64,000 bases of DNA from Tanytarsus gracilentus (lineage: Eukaryota > Arthropoda > Insecta > Diptera > Chironomidae). The first letter of the stretch is position 1; the number at the start of each line of letters is the position of its first letter. The notes under the pieces are model-generated. The model did not search any database. It was not told the DNA's origin and saw nothing but the letters and a program-made list of their open reading frames with translations. The DNA is taken from the NCBI GenBank assembly GCA_038502055.1, contig JAXRKN010000040.1, positions 5,332,001 to 5,396,000 of the forward strand, given 5' to 3'. A program made the translations under genes and the position numbers. This document shows, piece after piece, positions 38,287 to 48,678 of the stretch.

Positions 38287-41200
38287 ATGACCAGCAAACT
38301 CTCCATAGAGCTCGACTTATCAGTGAGGAATAAAATTGGATGGCAAGCGTTGCCAATACACTTAAAGCAGGTAAAAAATTAAAAATTATTTCGTCAACAT
38401 ATTCTTAACTAAAAAAATGATTCATAAAAGAGTTGAAATGATAAGAGGAACAAATTAGAGCTTTAAAATTTACACCTTTTAGCTCTCGATTGAGCGCTCT
38501 TGACTCACTTTTGAGTAATAATTTATGACGTATGAAGGAATTTTTGATGTTATCAAAAGTTTTTTTGTTGTCGTACTTCTCTATAACTATTTAAGTTTTT
38601 ATTACATTTTTTTTATGTAAAATATTTTAATTTTTAGATTCTTAACAACTCACAAAAAGATTATGAGAAATATGTTTTTAACTACTCGTTGAAAAATCAA
38701 TTGCGTTATCGTGGAAATTTAGGTGAGTTAAACATACAGTTATTCGAGTCAGTGTGCTGATAAGAAATTTTTCTATTTCAGTTCATAAAATATTTCGCAA
38801 TGAAGAAAAATACTATGAACTACTCATAGAAAGGAGTATCGGAGCGTTAAATTTGTTTCCATATCATCTTAGCGATGTGATCACCAAGGGACTCAGAATT
38901 ACACCATTCAATTTCTACATTGAGCTGCTTGCACATCTTTTAAAGCTCGATAAAAGCTATGACTCGTTACCAAATTTTACTGCGGCTGACATTTATCGGG
39001 TGCTTGGCATCGGCCGTAATGAGTATTTGTTTATTCTCAGCGAGATGAAGACTAAAAATTCATCGAAGATTTTTCGTAAGCCCAATCCCTATCAATTCCT
39101 TCCAAAATTTCCATCCTTAAAAATATCCATTGAAAATTGGTGGCGAGTGGAGGTTGGCTTGATACTTGAGAGTGATATGAAATTCGTTAACGATAGAGAA
39201 CGCGCAATTATTGACGACTTGATAGATTTTGGAAGTCAATCGGCAGGAACAATTGATTTTAATGTCGTACATAGTCTTTATAGAAAGGGACTAATTTACC
39301 TGGATGTTCCGATTAGTGGCGAGGATTTTATTAGCATTCAAACGCTAAAAAACTTTATAATGAACAGAACAACGGGAGACTATTTTGAGAGTTTATGCTA
39401 CAAGATTTTTGTCACCGCCGACGAAGCGATGAAAATATCTGAATTAGCTCATCTCAATCAGATTGATTTGGATACAGTTAAAAATGTCATAAGCCTCTTT
39501 GTGCGATTGGGATTCGCGAGAGTGAAAAGTCAAAAGGATGTACCAAACATTCACGAGTCATGGAGGTGTCAATCGACGAAGGAGGAGGGCGATGAACCGT
39601 TGCAAATTACACCGCTAAATTACCACGCACTTCTTCTCGATAAGGACAATGAGCAATTCCTAAATCCCGAGTTCAATGCCACACCTAAAAGTGCTAACAA
39701 GACATCGGGTAGTGACTGTAATTCATCCGATGGCAACGCAAGTGATTTTTCATTTTTAAACAATCGTAAAAGCTCACCCGATAGTTCGAATGAAGTTAGT
39801 TCAGAAATTGAAGATTTAAGTGAAAAGCCATCGCCGCAAATGCATGAAAAGAGAATAGGTTTTCTATTTGATTCAACACTAACTGCATTCTTGATGATGG
39901 GAAATTTAAGTCCTGGTCTAAAAAATCACGCAGTAACTATGTTCGAAGTTGGAAAGCTTTGTGAAGAGAGCATGGACATATTTTTGGCGGAATTGGAAAA
40001 AGTCTCTTTACTTGATGCCGAAGGAGAGGGCGAAGTTTCACGCTACTTTGCTCATGCTGTTATTTTGCGATCGACTATCATCGCATTGAGAAAGAGATTC
40101 AATGCCATCGATTTAATTAGAGTCGAATGTCTTGATAACTTGGACCAAAAAACACGCGATCGAATGCTGGAAAAGAAGTATAAATTTATCATTGCCGCAG
40201 CACCATTGTCGATTACAAATTCACTTAGCGAGACGTTTTCAATTCCTTTCTATGGACAATTCTATCGCAGTTCGGAGAATTCTCATTTCTGGTCGAAGTT
40301 GTTCTATTATCACATTTCTGGATTCGGCCCACCCACGCTCTTACTAGTTAAAGGAACTCTTTTGAGAAATTTACCGAGACTTTTTTTGGGATATGGAAAG
40401 CTGCTTGTGCATACGGTCGTACACACAGACTCGTATGTGATCAATTCTGAAAACTTTCGCTCATTAAACGATCAGTTGAGACAAAATCATATAATGGTAC
40501 AAGGGTATGGGATTCGTCATCCCGGTGAGGTCTGCTATGAATCATTTCCAAAAGAAAAAATCGCATCTAAGGGCGTTGAAGTGGATAAGTGTAAAAATCA
40601 AAAGGCATTTGATAAACTTTCGGAAGTACTTAATCTTAAATATATTTGTGGATACATAACATTCCTAAAGACGGGCGTGCCTGATCTCGGTTGCGAAGAC
40701 TTTGAAATGGAGGTGATTCTACAAAGACCCAAGTCAAAGAAACCCGGTCGTGCTGTCATGATAAACAACAGTGCTAGACCGGGCACTCTTCAACCGATCA
40801 CAAAAGACATTTCCCTTCAAGACTTGCAATCTCCTCTCGACAGCACCGACATTATTATGCAATTTGATAAGAATAAGGCCACTGTTATTGACACTTCATT
40901 TTCAACACTTAAATCACCCGACGAAAATCATTTTGCATCGACGCCAGTTAAGAGTCCATCGAATGTTTATCGCAGCGCAGATTGCAACGAACTTCTACAG
41001 CGAGAATTAGATGAAAGTGCTAATAGTAGTGGATGCAGTAAGCGACTTGAGGAGGACGAAAAGTACATTCCAAAGCACTTGGTGTCTCAAAGCTCTATCG
41101 AAATTGAGCTTGATGGAAGCAACGCTAGTGGTGATATGGCAGACATTAAGGAAGAGTATCTTGGCGAAGTAAGTGAATCTTATCAGATATATTTGAAAGT

Positions 41201-43248
41201 ATTTAATTAAAAACTTTTTAACACAAGGAATGGACGGTGCTTGACATTCATTTTGGAGTTCCACTTTTTGATGTCGATACAAACACAAAAATTTGTCAGT
41301 ATTTTGTAAAACATCTAGCCACTGATGAAAAGTGAGTTGAAACACTTTTGAAAAGACAAAAAAAATTTATTTTATTTTTTTATTCCAGCTTGTCGCGTGT
41401 TCAACAAATTAACAGCGAGATAAATGATAAATTTATTAAATTTTTAGCTCAATGCATGGTAAGAAAAATGTTTTTTTTTAAATAAATCTTGTAGCCTTAC
41501 CCTTGTAGCACAGAAAAGGAAAAATGTAGGAACTTTACTGGAATTTTGGTGGAACTTGACGGAAAAATTCCGTCGGAAAAAGGGGCAAAATGGTACAATT
41601 CTTCCATCAAAATTTCCATCGGAAATGAAAAAACGTACGTAAATATTTACGTACATGGGAATTTTAATGGAAATAAAACGGAATTCGATGGAATCCATAA
41701 GAATTCCGATGGAATCCATTGGAAATCCGATGGATTCCATAAGAAATCCGATGGAATCCATTGGAAATCCCATGGAATCCATCGGAAACTTGATAGATTC
41801 CGTCGGAAATTCGATGGAATCCATAAGGAATCCGATGGAATCCATAAGGAATCCGATGGAATCCATAAGGAATCCGATGGAATCCATTGGAAATTCGAAG
41901 GAATCCATCGGAAATTCGATAGAATCCATCGGAAATTTGATAGATTCCGTCGGAAATTCAATGGAAATCCAATGGAAATCCGATGGAAATCCAATGGAAA
42001 AATAACTAATGGAATCCATAAGAAAAAAATAAATTTTTGGATCCTTCGCAGCTCGGGCCCACTTCTGGATCCTACCTGGGCCTGAAGAGGTAACATTTGA
42101 AGTCGTTGTCATAGCTGATTCTGAGTTCTGGAAATCTGTTGGAAATTATAGGAAATTATTTATTTTTTACTTACATCTTTTTTGCTCCACCGAGATTCGA
42201 ACCGAGGACTCCTTATCACGTTGCGCCGCTTTACCATTCCGTCACGAAGCCAAAATATATATTAAATTATTTTTGGCAAAAGCAATATTTAAGCAATAAA
42301 TTTCCAATGGAATTCCGTTGGAAATCTAAAAAAAATTCCGTTGGAAATTTAAAGGAATTTTGTTGGAAAATAAATTCCTTGAAAATTCCAACTGTTTCCT
42401 AAACGGAAATTGATGGAAATTTAATGGAAAATAAATTCCGTTAAAATTCCACAACTTTCCTAAACGGAACATGACGGAATTTTGATGGAAAATAAATTCC
42501 GTTAAAATTCCACAACTTTTCTTAACGGAACATGACGGAATTTTGATGGAAATAAATTCCGTTAAAATTCCACATTTTTCCTAAACGGAACATGACGGAA
42601 TTTTGATGGAAAATAAATTCCGTTAAAATTCCACAACTTTTCTTAACGGAACTTGACGGAATTTTGATGGAAAACAATTCCGTTAAAATTCCACAACTTT
42701 TCCTAAACGGAACATGACGGAATTTTGATGGAAAATAAATTCCTTGAAAATTCCACATCTTTCCTTAAGCGGAATTTGACGGAATTTTGATGGAATATTT
42801 TTTTCCGATAAAATTCCTAAAGATTTCCATAAGAAATTTGGTGGAAAAGAAATGGAAAAAATTTCCTATACTTTTCCAATGGAATTCCAAAATTTTCCTT
42901 AAAAAATCCAATGGAATTTTGAAGGATTTTTTTTCCATCAAATTCCGTCAAATTTCCGGTAAAGTGGTCGCAGAAATTCCATTGAAATTCCGTCAAGTTC
43001 CATTAAATTCCTTCAAATTTCCGTCAAGTTATTTTTTTCCATGCAAGTTCCGAAAGATTCCATGCAAGTTCCATCAAAATTCCTTTATTTTTCCTTTTCT
43101 GTGCCACAAGGGTAATATTAAATTTTTTTACATACAGTATTTTGACGATGAAAACGCAAGAAATGTGAGAATTGGAAAACAAATTCCGGCACCTCGAATT
43201 AACTTGGCTTTTGAAAATGGCAAGATCAATTATTGGAATGGAAAATGA
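38287..43248 (+). CDS. FAM91A1 golgin-tether adaptor
   Basis: Six exons, 38287-38370, 38638-38722, 38782-41168, 41228-41331, 41389-41458 and 43138-43248, join in phase to 946 residues. FAM91A1 belongs to the TBC1D23-FAM91A1-WDR11 system that captures endosome-derived vesicles at golgin-97/245 on the trans-Golgi. Family hallmarks are clear: YPYHLSD-like LFPYHLSD, KGLRITPFNFY, SYDSLPNFTAADIYR, GIGRNEY, NVVHSLYRKGLIYLDVPIS, RIGFLFDSTLTAFLMMGNLS, HAVTMFEVGKL and, near the end, FGVPLFD. A Ser/Asp-rich linker replaces the middle and a second acidic linker precedes the C-terminal part, which explains the greater length than the roughly 840-residue human protein. The start was chosen because it gives a short first exon matching the family N-terminus (IGWQALP). 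A transposon occupies the last intron without breaking the splice sites. Confidence 0.94.
41685..42000. repeat. 21-bp tandem array inside the fold-back element
   Basis: Units of the type GGAATCCATAAGGAATCCGAT repeat with variants in which ATAAG is replaced by TTGGA or CGGAA. As 21 is a multiple of three, all frames stay open on both strands and read as 7-residue repeats. These frames are by-products of the repeat. Confidence 0.9.
42183..42251 (-). pseudogene. tRNA-like segment in the fold-back element
   Basis: On the minus strand a B-box GGTTCGAATC lies at 42203-42194. An A-box-like TGACGGAATGG at 42244-42234 matches the consensus with one mismatch. The spacing is that of a tRNA gene. The end reads CTCGGTGGAGCA, as a T-arm plus part of an acceptor stem would. 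The anticodon arm pairs poorly and the acceptor stem is imperfect, so this is a tRNA relic or the head of a tRNA-derived SINE rather than a working tRNA. Confidence 0.55.
42400..42800. repeat. About 61-bp tandem array inside the fold-back element
   Basis: Six to seven units with the order AACGGAACATGACGG, AATTTTGATGGAAAATAAA, TTCCGTTAAAATTCCACA, then a T-rich stretch. Each unit is itself partly palindromic (GGAA…TTCC). Units differ by a few bases. Confidence 0.88.
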
Positions 43249-44013
43249 GTTTAAAATGTACAAACAAACCGGTTTTAAAAAATTTGATGATTATTAAAGA
43301 GAAAAAAATTTAATACATAGAATTTAAAAAAGTTTTTCTTGTTTGAAGGGTCATCATATTTTAAAAAAATTGGTTTTTTAAAAAATCCTAAAAAAATAAA
43401 TTCTAATTTCAAATAAAACAGTTTGAAGCTTAAATTTCATTTTATTTTCTCTTTTAACAATTAAATTTTATTAAAATAAAAACATTTCAGTATAATTTTT
43501 CAAATAATGCACTTTGTGATTGACTTGAAGGCAAAGAAATTCTATCATAAAAGGGAAATAATTTTTCTTAAAACAACCTTTATATATTTCTTTATGTATT
43601 TGCGAATATTATCTATCTATTTTAAAACTTTTCTCTATCACTTTCGTTCTTAAGTAAATTTAGCTATGTAAAGTAATTCTTAAACCTTAAATCGAATTTC
43701 ATTGTAATTTCAATACGATATGTCCAGCAGTTAATATTATTTTAACAATTTGTTGAATTAAATCATTTTTTAAAATTTAACGAGATTAATTAATGTGAAG
43801 AAAAATTAAAATTTATCAATTCAAATCCCATGGATAAAAATCCTTAAAAGTGGGTTTAGGCTTCTTTAAATTTTTAAGTAAAAGTTTCATTTTGCTTCTC
43901 ATCTAGATGGATTTTTTTATAAAAATTAATTAACGAAGGCAAATTCGAAACTTTTTTGTGTCCTTAATAATATTTGATTATTTAAGATTGAAAAGAAGCA
44001 ATAATAAATCTAA
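43249..44013. other. Convergent 3' interval between FAM91A1 and the Cys-loop receptor
   Basis: No gene. Contains AATAAA at 43395-43400 and 43412-43417 for FAM91A1. The 3' UTR of the minus-strand receptor must also end here. The rest is AT-rich with no evident structure. Confidence 0.7.
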
Positions 44014-47000
44014 TCACAACTTCTTCCATGATTGGTGGAGATAAAGAGCCCAGTAGACGATGGTGAATAAAAGAAAACTCACTGGAAAGAGAATAAGTGA
44101 TATTTGGTCCAATTTTCCACGTGTTGATCCTGCATAAAGTAGGGCGACGTCCGCCACATTGCGAAAGCTTAAAAGAATATTTTTAAAAAACAATTTAAAA
44201 AATTATTTATAATAAATTTTACCGTTTCCTGCCCATAATCGAAGAAACCTTTTCAGCGGTATTTAAACTTTCCGCAGTCGACGATGCCAAATCTCTCGGC
44301 ACACGACCTTGATCGACAGTAATTTGATTTGCCGTTTGAAACATTCGTGTCGCATTTTCAAGCCCATTCTTCCGCTGCGGCTGCATTGTGCTCATCTGTG
44401 ATAATGAAAGTTTATTTATTTTACGAGAGCCCTTGACTTTGAATTAAAAAACAACTTTCACAAGAAGGAAGAAATGTAAATTCAAATGACGCATTAAAAA
44501 ACACACACGTGGCGACTTTAAATTGATTTACATATCTTGCAATTCAAGCAGAAGGAAACGCAAATTGCAAATGGAGATCTTGATAAGAATGAAAAGTAAG
44601 AAATAAAACCACAACAGGAAGTTTAAAAACATATTAAGGAATTGAATTAAAAAATGAGCGCTGAAAACTTGTTGAGCAATGAAAAAAAATCATAAGAACA
44701 CGAAAACACTTTTTTTGCTTGATTGATTGATGTATGAAATATGTTTGCGGTTGAGAATTTTAGATTTTGTATTGACGTGAAAATTGAAAATTCACATTCG
44801 AGAGTGCTTTCGTGTGAAAAAATGTGTCATTTTGATGTTTGTGTTTCAAAAAGAGTTTTTTAATTTAAAGTGAATAAAATAGTCAAGTTTTGTGTGTCAA
44901 TGTGTGTTTAAAAATGCCGCTTGAGGGGTTGAATGAGAAAGGATCAATAACACGCAGGAAAAACAAAGCTTTTCATTCTCTCTAATAACCTCAATAACAA
45001 CATCCTCATTTTTTGTTTCCGTTAATAACTGAAAATAGAAAAGAAAAAGAAATTTTTCATAAAAAAAAATAAAAGTGGAACTTAAACCTCGATCAATATA
45101 CAACTAAATTGAAATAAATGTAAATTTTTATCCTCAATTCGCATGTGTGTGCAAAGTATTTTACCGGCGTCTCGACGTTGGGCAGATTAGGAACGCTTGG
45201 CGGGATTTGAAGATTCTGATTTGAGAGATTAATTCTGGCGGGCGATGGTTGAGTTTGAAAGTTTTGTGCCGCTTGTGCCACCAATTGCGATCTTCGCCAG
45301 TGTGAGTCATACCGAATTCCAAATAGAACAACAAAATATTCCATGAGTGCTAAGAATACGAAAAATGTGCAGCAGAGAAGCCAAACCTTGGTTGGATGAA
45401 AGTGAGGTTATAAAAAATAATTGGAGCTATAAAATTCATTTCGCTTAACTCACCTCAATCGACTTCAACTCGAGTGCGTCTGGGGAGTTATTACGCACGG
45501 TATCAAACATAGTTACAAGAGATAGTAATGTCGTTACAAGCAACACCATTCTTCCTGCGAAAATATAATTAACATTGTTAATTTCTAAGCGAGCTAAATA
45601 AGCAAATCACTGACCAGGGACGATCGTCGGAATGATAAGAAAACTACCCCAACTTATCACCGTAAATAGTGTCGATGGTAAATAATTTTCCAGCAGGTAG
45701 CTCTTAACTTCTCGCGAAAGCGTGATTTGAAGTCGTGCCGAAATTCGATCAGCTGTCACATGTTGAAAAGTGGAAAAGAAATTTTTCAGTAGATTTGCCA
45801 AAATATTCCAATGATTTTTTTTAAAAGCAAAAAACTATTTAATGTTGCGTGATTTTTGGTCATAAGAAGCGGCACTAAACTCTTTTTTTTTGATAACAGA
45901 CATTTTTATTTTCCTTTTTGGCTGTCCTATTTTTTTTTCTCGTAAGGAATGACGGGAACGATTAAGAGCTTCAGAATCAACAAATATGGAAATTTTTCGA
46001 ATAAATTTAAATGCGACCACTTAATTATTAGTTACGCATTTTTTATGAGTAAACCACATTAACTCTTACAACCAACATTTTAGAGGGAAATAAAAAAATA
46101 TTGCAAAATTTTTTAGCACCAAATCACTATTAAAAAATAAAATAATTTTAAATTTTCTTTCAAAAAGTAAAAAAAGTTTTCAAAACCACTAAAGTGATAA
46201 TTTTCACACTTCTACTAACAACGAATTAATTTTCGATTGTTTTCTTTACCATCGCCATCGAAATTTATAGAATAGGGCTCTTCTTGCGGTTCAAAGGAAA
46301 CCTTAATGGGAAAATAATTAACGTTATTTTGTTAAAATAGATTTTTTTGTCTGAAATTCTCACCACATATTTTGGTAATCGAAAGCCATTTTCGCCGAAG
46401 TCATTGGGAAACGTTAAAGGATTTTCTTTACGCCAATGGAATGCCATCTCATTAACTGTATATTTATCTACGAAAATTAATTTTAATACGCTTTTAAGTG
46501 CAAATTATTTTCAACTTACAACTACTAAAGTCAACAGGACACTTTTGAACGTCTAATGGATATCTGGAGGGGTAAAATTAAAATAATTTGGTAAAATGCA
46601 AAAAATAACTATATTCTCACAAAACGAAATCCATATCACACTTGATGATGATCGTTGCTCCGATCGACATGCTTATTGTACTATTTTCATAAATGCGAAG
46701 ACTCGAGATTTCTTCGAAGAGCTTTAGAATTTTCATTTCCCGCAATTGACGAATGTAAAGATCAGGAATCCAAATTTGATTTCTTTGCTCCACCGTGAGT
46801 TCGATGAATGCTTTAACTCCATTTAGTTCAGCATGTGGTTTGAGCCTCAGGTCGGCCCAAACCACTTGAAGAAAGACATCAAATGAAATTTCCTGAAGAA
46901 TTTTGATAATTAATTTTTAATTCTGATTAAAACTGAAATTTACCTCTTTATTTTCATCTACAGCTGATATTCGATTAATATACAATGATATTGAGACATT

Positions 47001-48193
47001 TGTGAGATCACCTGGAAGTTTAGAATGTTAATTTTAATTTTTAAGCTTTTTATCTCACTCCACAAATGCGCATTATCTTCGTGTAATTTTCACTGTTAAG
47101 TTTTGACTTTTTTGTGGGGAATTTTTTTATGTAATTCGTGTTACGTGCTTTCATAAATTTATAACTTCACTCATTTGCATGTATTAGTTGGAAAGTGCCT
47201 AGTCACTCATATATGAAGTTAATTAAGCGGATTTTTGCATGCAATCGATAGAGAAGCAATTAAAGCCTTTTTCTCAATTCAAACTCGTTGCGGCACACTC
47301 ATCAGAAAAAAGGATTTCACAATGACCAATAAATTTCCTCGAGCATCAGGTTCACTTAATGTGTGTCCATATATCTCATGACAATCTTAATGCATTTCAT
47401 TTCAAGTAACGACAGACCTTCCGACGTCCAACACCACCATTTGTTACAATTCTCTTCTTTTTTATTAGCTGACATTGCCACAGCAAAATGAAGTGGCATT
47501 TCCTTTCGTTTGCTCGACTTTTCTCTCTTTCACAGTGAAAGGCTTATAATTATTAAAAATTACCACACCACACACAACCGCCAACATTTCATTCGACGAT
47601 GATTGAAAACGGAAACAAAAGTCCATTTTAATTAATGTAATATATAAAATAATGAGGTAAAAGTTTAAGGTTGGAATAATTTTTTTTTCGCCCGCCAAAA
47701 TTGAAAATTCTCAACTACATTGTGCAGTGCTACTAAAAATAGCTAGATTGCACGCTCTCTCACATACACAAGAGAACGAATGCCTGTCGCACCTTAACAA
47801 TCAATTAAGTGTCATGTATAAGTCTAACTAGATATATGCTACGTGTGCTTTTATATCGATGTTTATTTAGGTGATTATCACAGGAAATGCTTTTCAAAAT
47901 TTCACTCACATACTCGATTTGAGGAGAGCTAATTAGTTCCTTAATGAACGCCGAACAATCGAGCATAATTTGAGTGAAAAAAAATGAATTTTAAAGCTTT
48001 CGTAGACGAATTTTTTTAGCACTATAATCATGATATTCTCTTTTGAGTGGCAACAAATTAACTTTCACGGTCATGTGAATGGATATAATTAGCGTTGAGT
48101 ATTATCAGAACATTACCGCCGTATTTGTTGATGACATGCATGTTCTATGCATGCTATTTTTGGCACTTATTATTTTCTTTTACTCTTTCTCTG

Positions 48194-48224
<31 letters not shown>

Positions 48225-48678
48225 AAACATCCTAAATAATAAAATGGCTTTGCTTTGTGGTGTTTAAAATAAATAAAGGTAAAAAGAATTAATAAATTGT
48301 TTTTTAATAAAATTAAAATAATTTCAAAAAGCAGAAAAAATATATATCAAAACCGGAACCGGAAAAAAAATCGGTGAACCGGTTTTAAAAGTTTCGGTGA
48401 AAACCGGTTATAACCGAACCGGTGAAAACCGTGACGATATTCTCGAGAACGACGTCATTGATTAATATGTTTGATCGTGGAAAGGAACTACGTCATACAC
48501 GGTAGCTTTTATTGAAATTCCATTAGAGATATTAAAAGCTCGAAAGAATTGCGCATTTAATAGATGAGTCAATATGTAAAATTTTAAAGATCGTCGAAAA
48601 ACTTACTTGGTCGTAGATTCTTATCGTAGTTGTCGCTCATGTTGAAGCTGTTTGATATGTTGAGATCTGATGTAAGTG
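44014..48678 (-). CDS. Cys-loop ligand-gated ion channel subunit, pHCl-2/CG6927 type
   Basis: Eleven exons join in phase: 48678-48607, 47011-46944, 46892-46621, 46563-46520, 46467-46364, 46301-46250, 45752-45615, 45554-45454, 45386-45165, 44395-44223, 44167-44014. They give 465 residues; the signal peptide exon was not found. The extracellular domain has DNYDKNLRPS at its start, WIPDLYI in the middle and a perfect 15-residue Cys-loop, CDMDFVLYPLDVQKC. M1 includes YLPSTLFTVISWGSFLII, M2 GRMVLLVTTLLSLVTMF, M3 TFFVFLALMEYFVVLFG, and M4 LFPVSFLLFTIVYWALYL is followed by a short tail. The sequence resembles the insect-only group with CG11340 (pHCl-2/hodor), CG6927 and CG7589, which includes pH- or metal-sensitive chloride channels of gut and Malpighian tubules. 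The usual anion-channel PAR motif before M2 is PGR here. Ligand and ion cannot be read with certainty. Confidence 0.88.
44990..45028 (-). CDS. Possible optional 13-codon exon in the M3-M4 loop
   Basis: An excellent acceptor (TTTCTTTTTCTTTTCTATTTTCAG read in two parts on the minus strand) is followed in phase 0 by LLTETKNEDVVIE and then a weak donor, GTTATT. Both neighbouring exons meet at phase 0, so inclusion would keep the frame and add an acidic stretch to the cytoplasmic loop. If the donor is not used, the frame runs on to a stop near 44897 and would give a shortened receptor without M4. Confidence 0.3.
47012..48606 (-). other. Receptor intron, 1.6 kb
   Basis: Separates the first two assigned receptor exons. 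It is AT-rich, includes a run of 27 or so T near 48193-48219 and the CCGG-rich repeat at 48349-48433. No coding sequence is supported. Confidence 0.7.
48349..48433. repeat. CCGG-palindrome cluster
   Basis: AACCGG, ACCGGT, AACCGGTT and CGGTGAAAACCGGTTATAAC occur in quick succession within an otherwise AT-rich intron. The motif family recurs once at 43266-43275 as AAACCGGTTT. Composition unlike the surroundings suggests a fragment of a repeat or transposon; its class is unknown to me. Confidence 0.5.

Larger units (their letters stand above)
41497..43115. mobile_element. Fold-back DNA transposon with 36-bp terminal inverted repeats
   Basis: The element is bounded by inverted repeats at 41497-41532 and 43080-43115 that match at 33 of 36 positions. 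Both begin TTACCCTTGT, then A or G, then GCACAGAAA. If the outer TTA is taken apart, a TA duplication flanks both ends, as in Tc1/mariner-type insertions. The interior is almost wholly GGAA/TTCC-based repeat: one array of 21-bp units, one of about 61-bp units, plus a unique core with a tRNA-like segment. No transposase is visible, so it is non-autonomous. It lies within the last intron of FAM91A1. Confidence 0.85.

Noticed and set aside
41444..42112. 222-codon minus-strand ORF with 7-residue repeats, plus overlapping plus-strand ORFs
   Set aside because: All are read-through of the 21-bp array inside the fold-back element. Three frames on both strands stay open because the period is a multiple of three. 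No domain or start context.
48193..48219. Long T run, tested as the tail of a minus-strand retroposon
   Set aside because: No target duplication or SINE/LINE body could be seen next to it.
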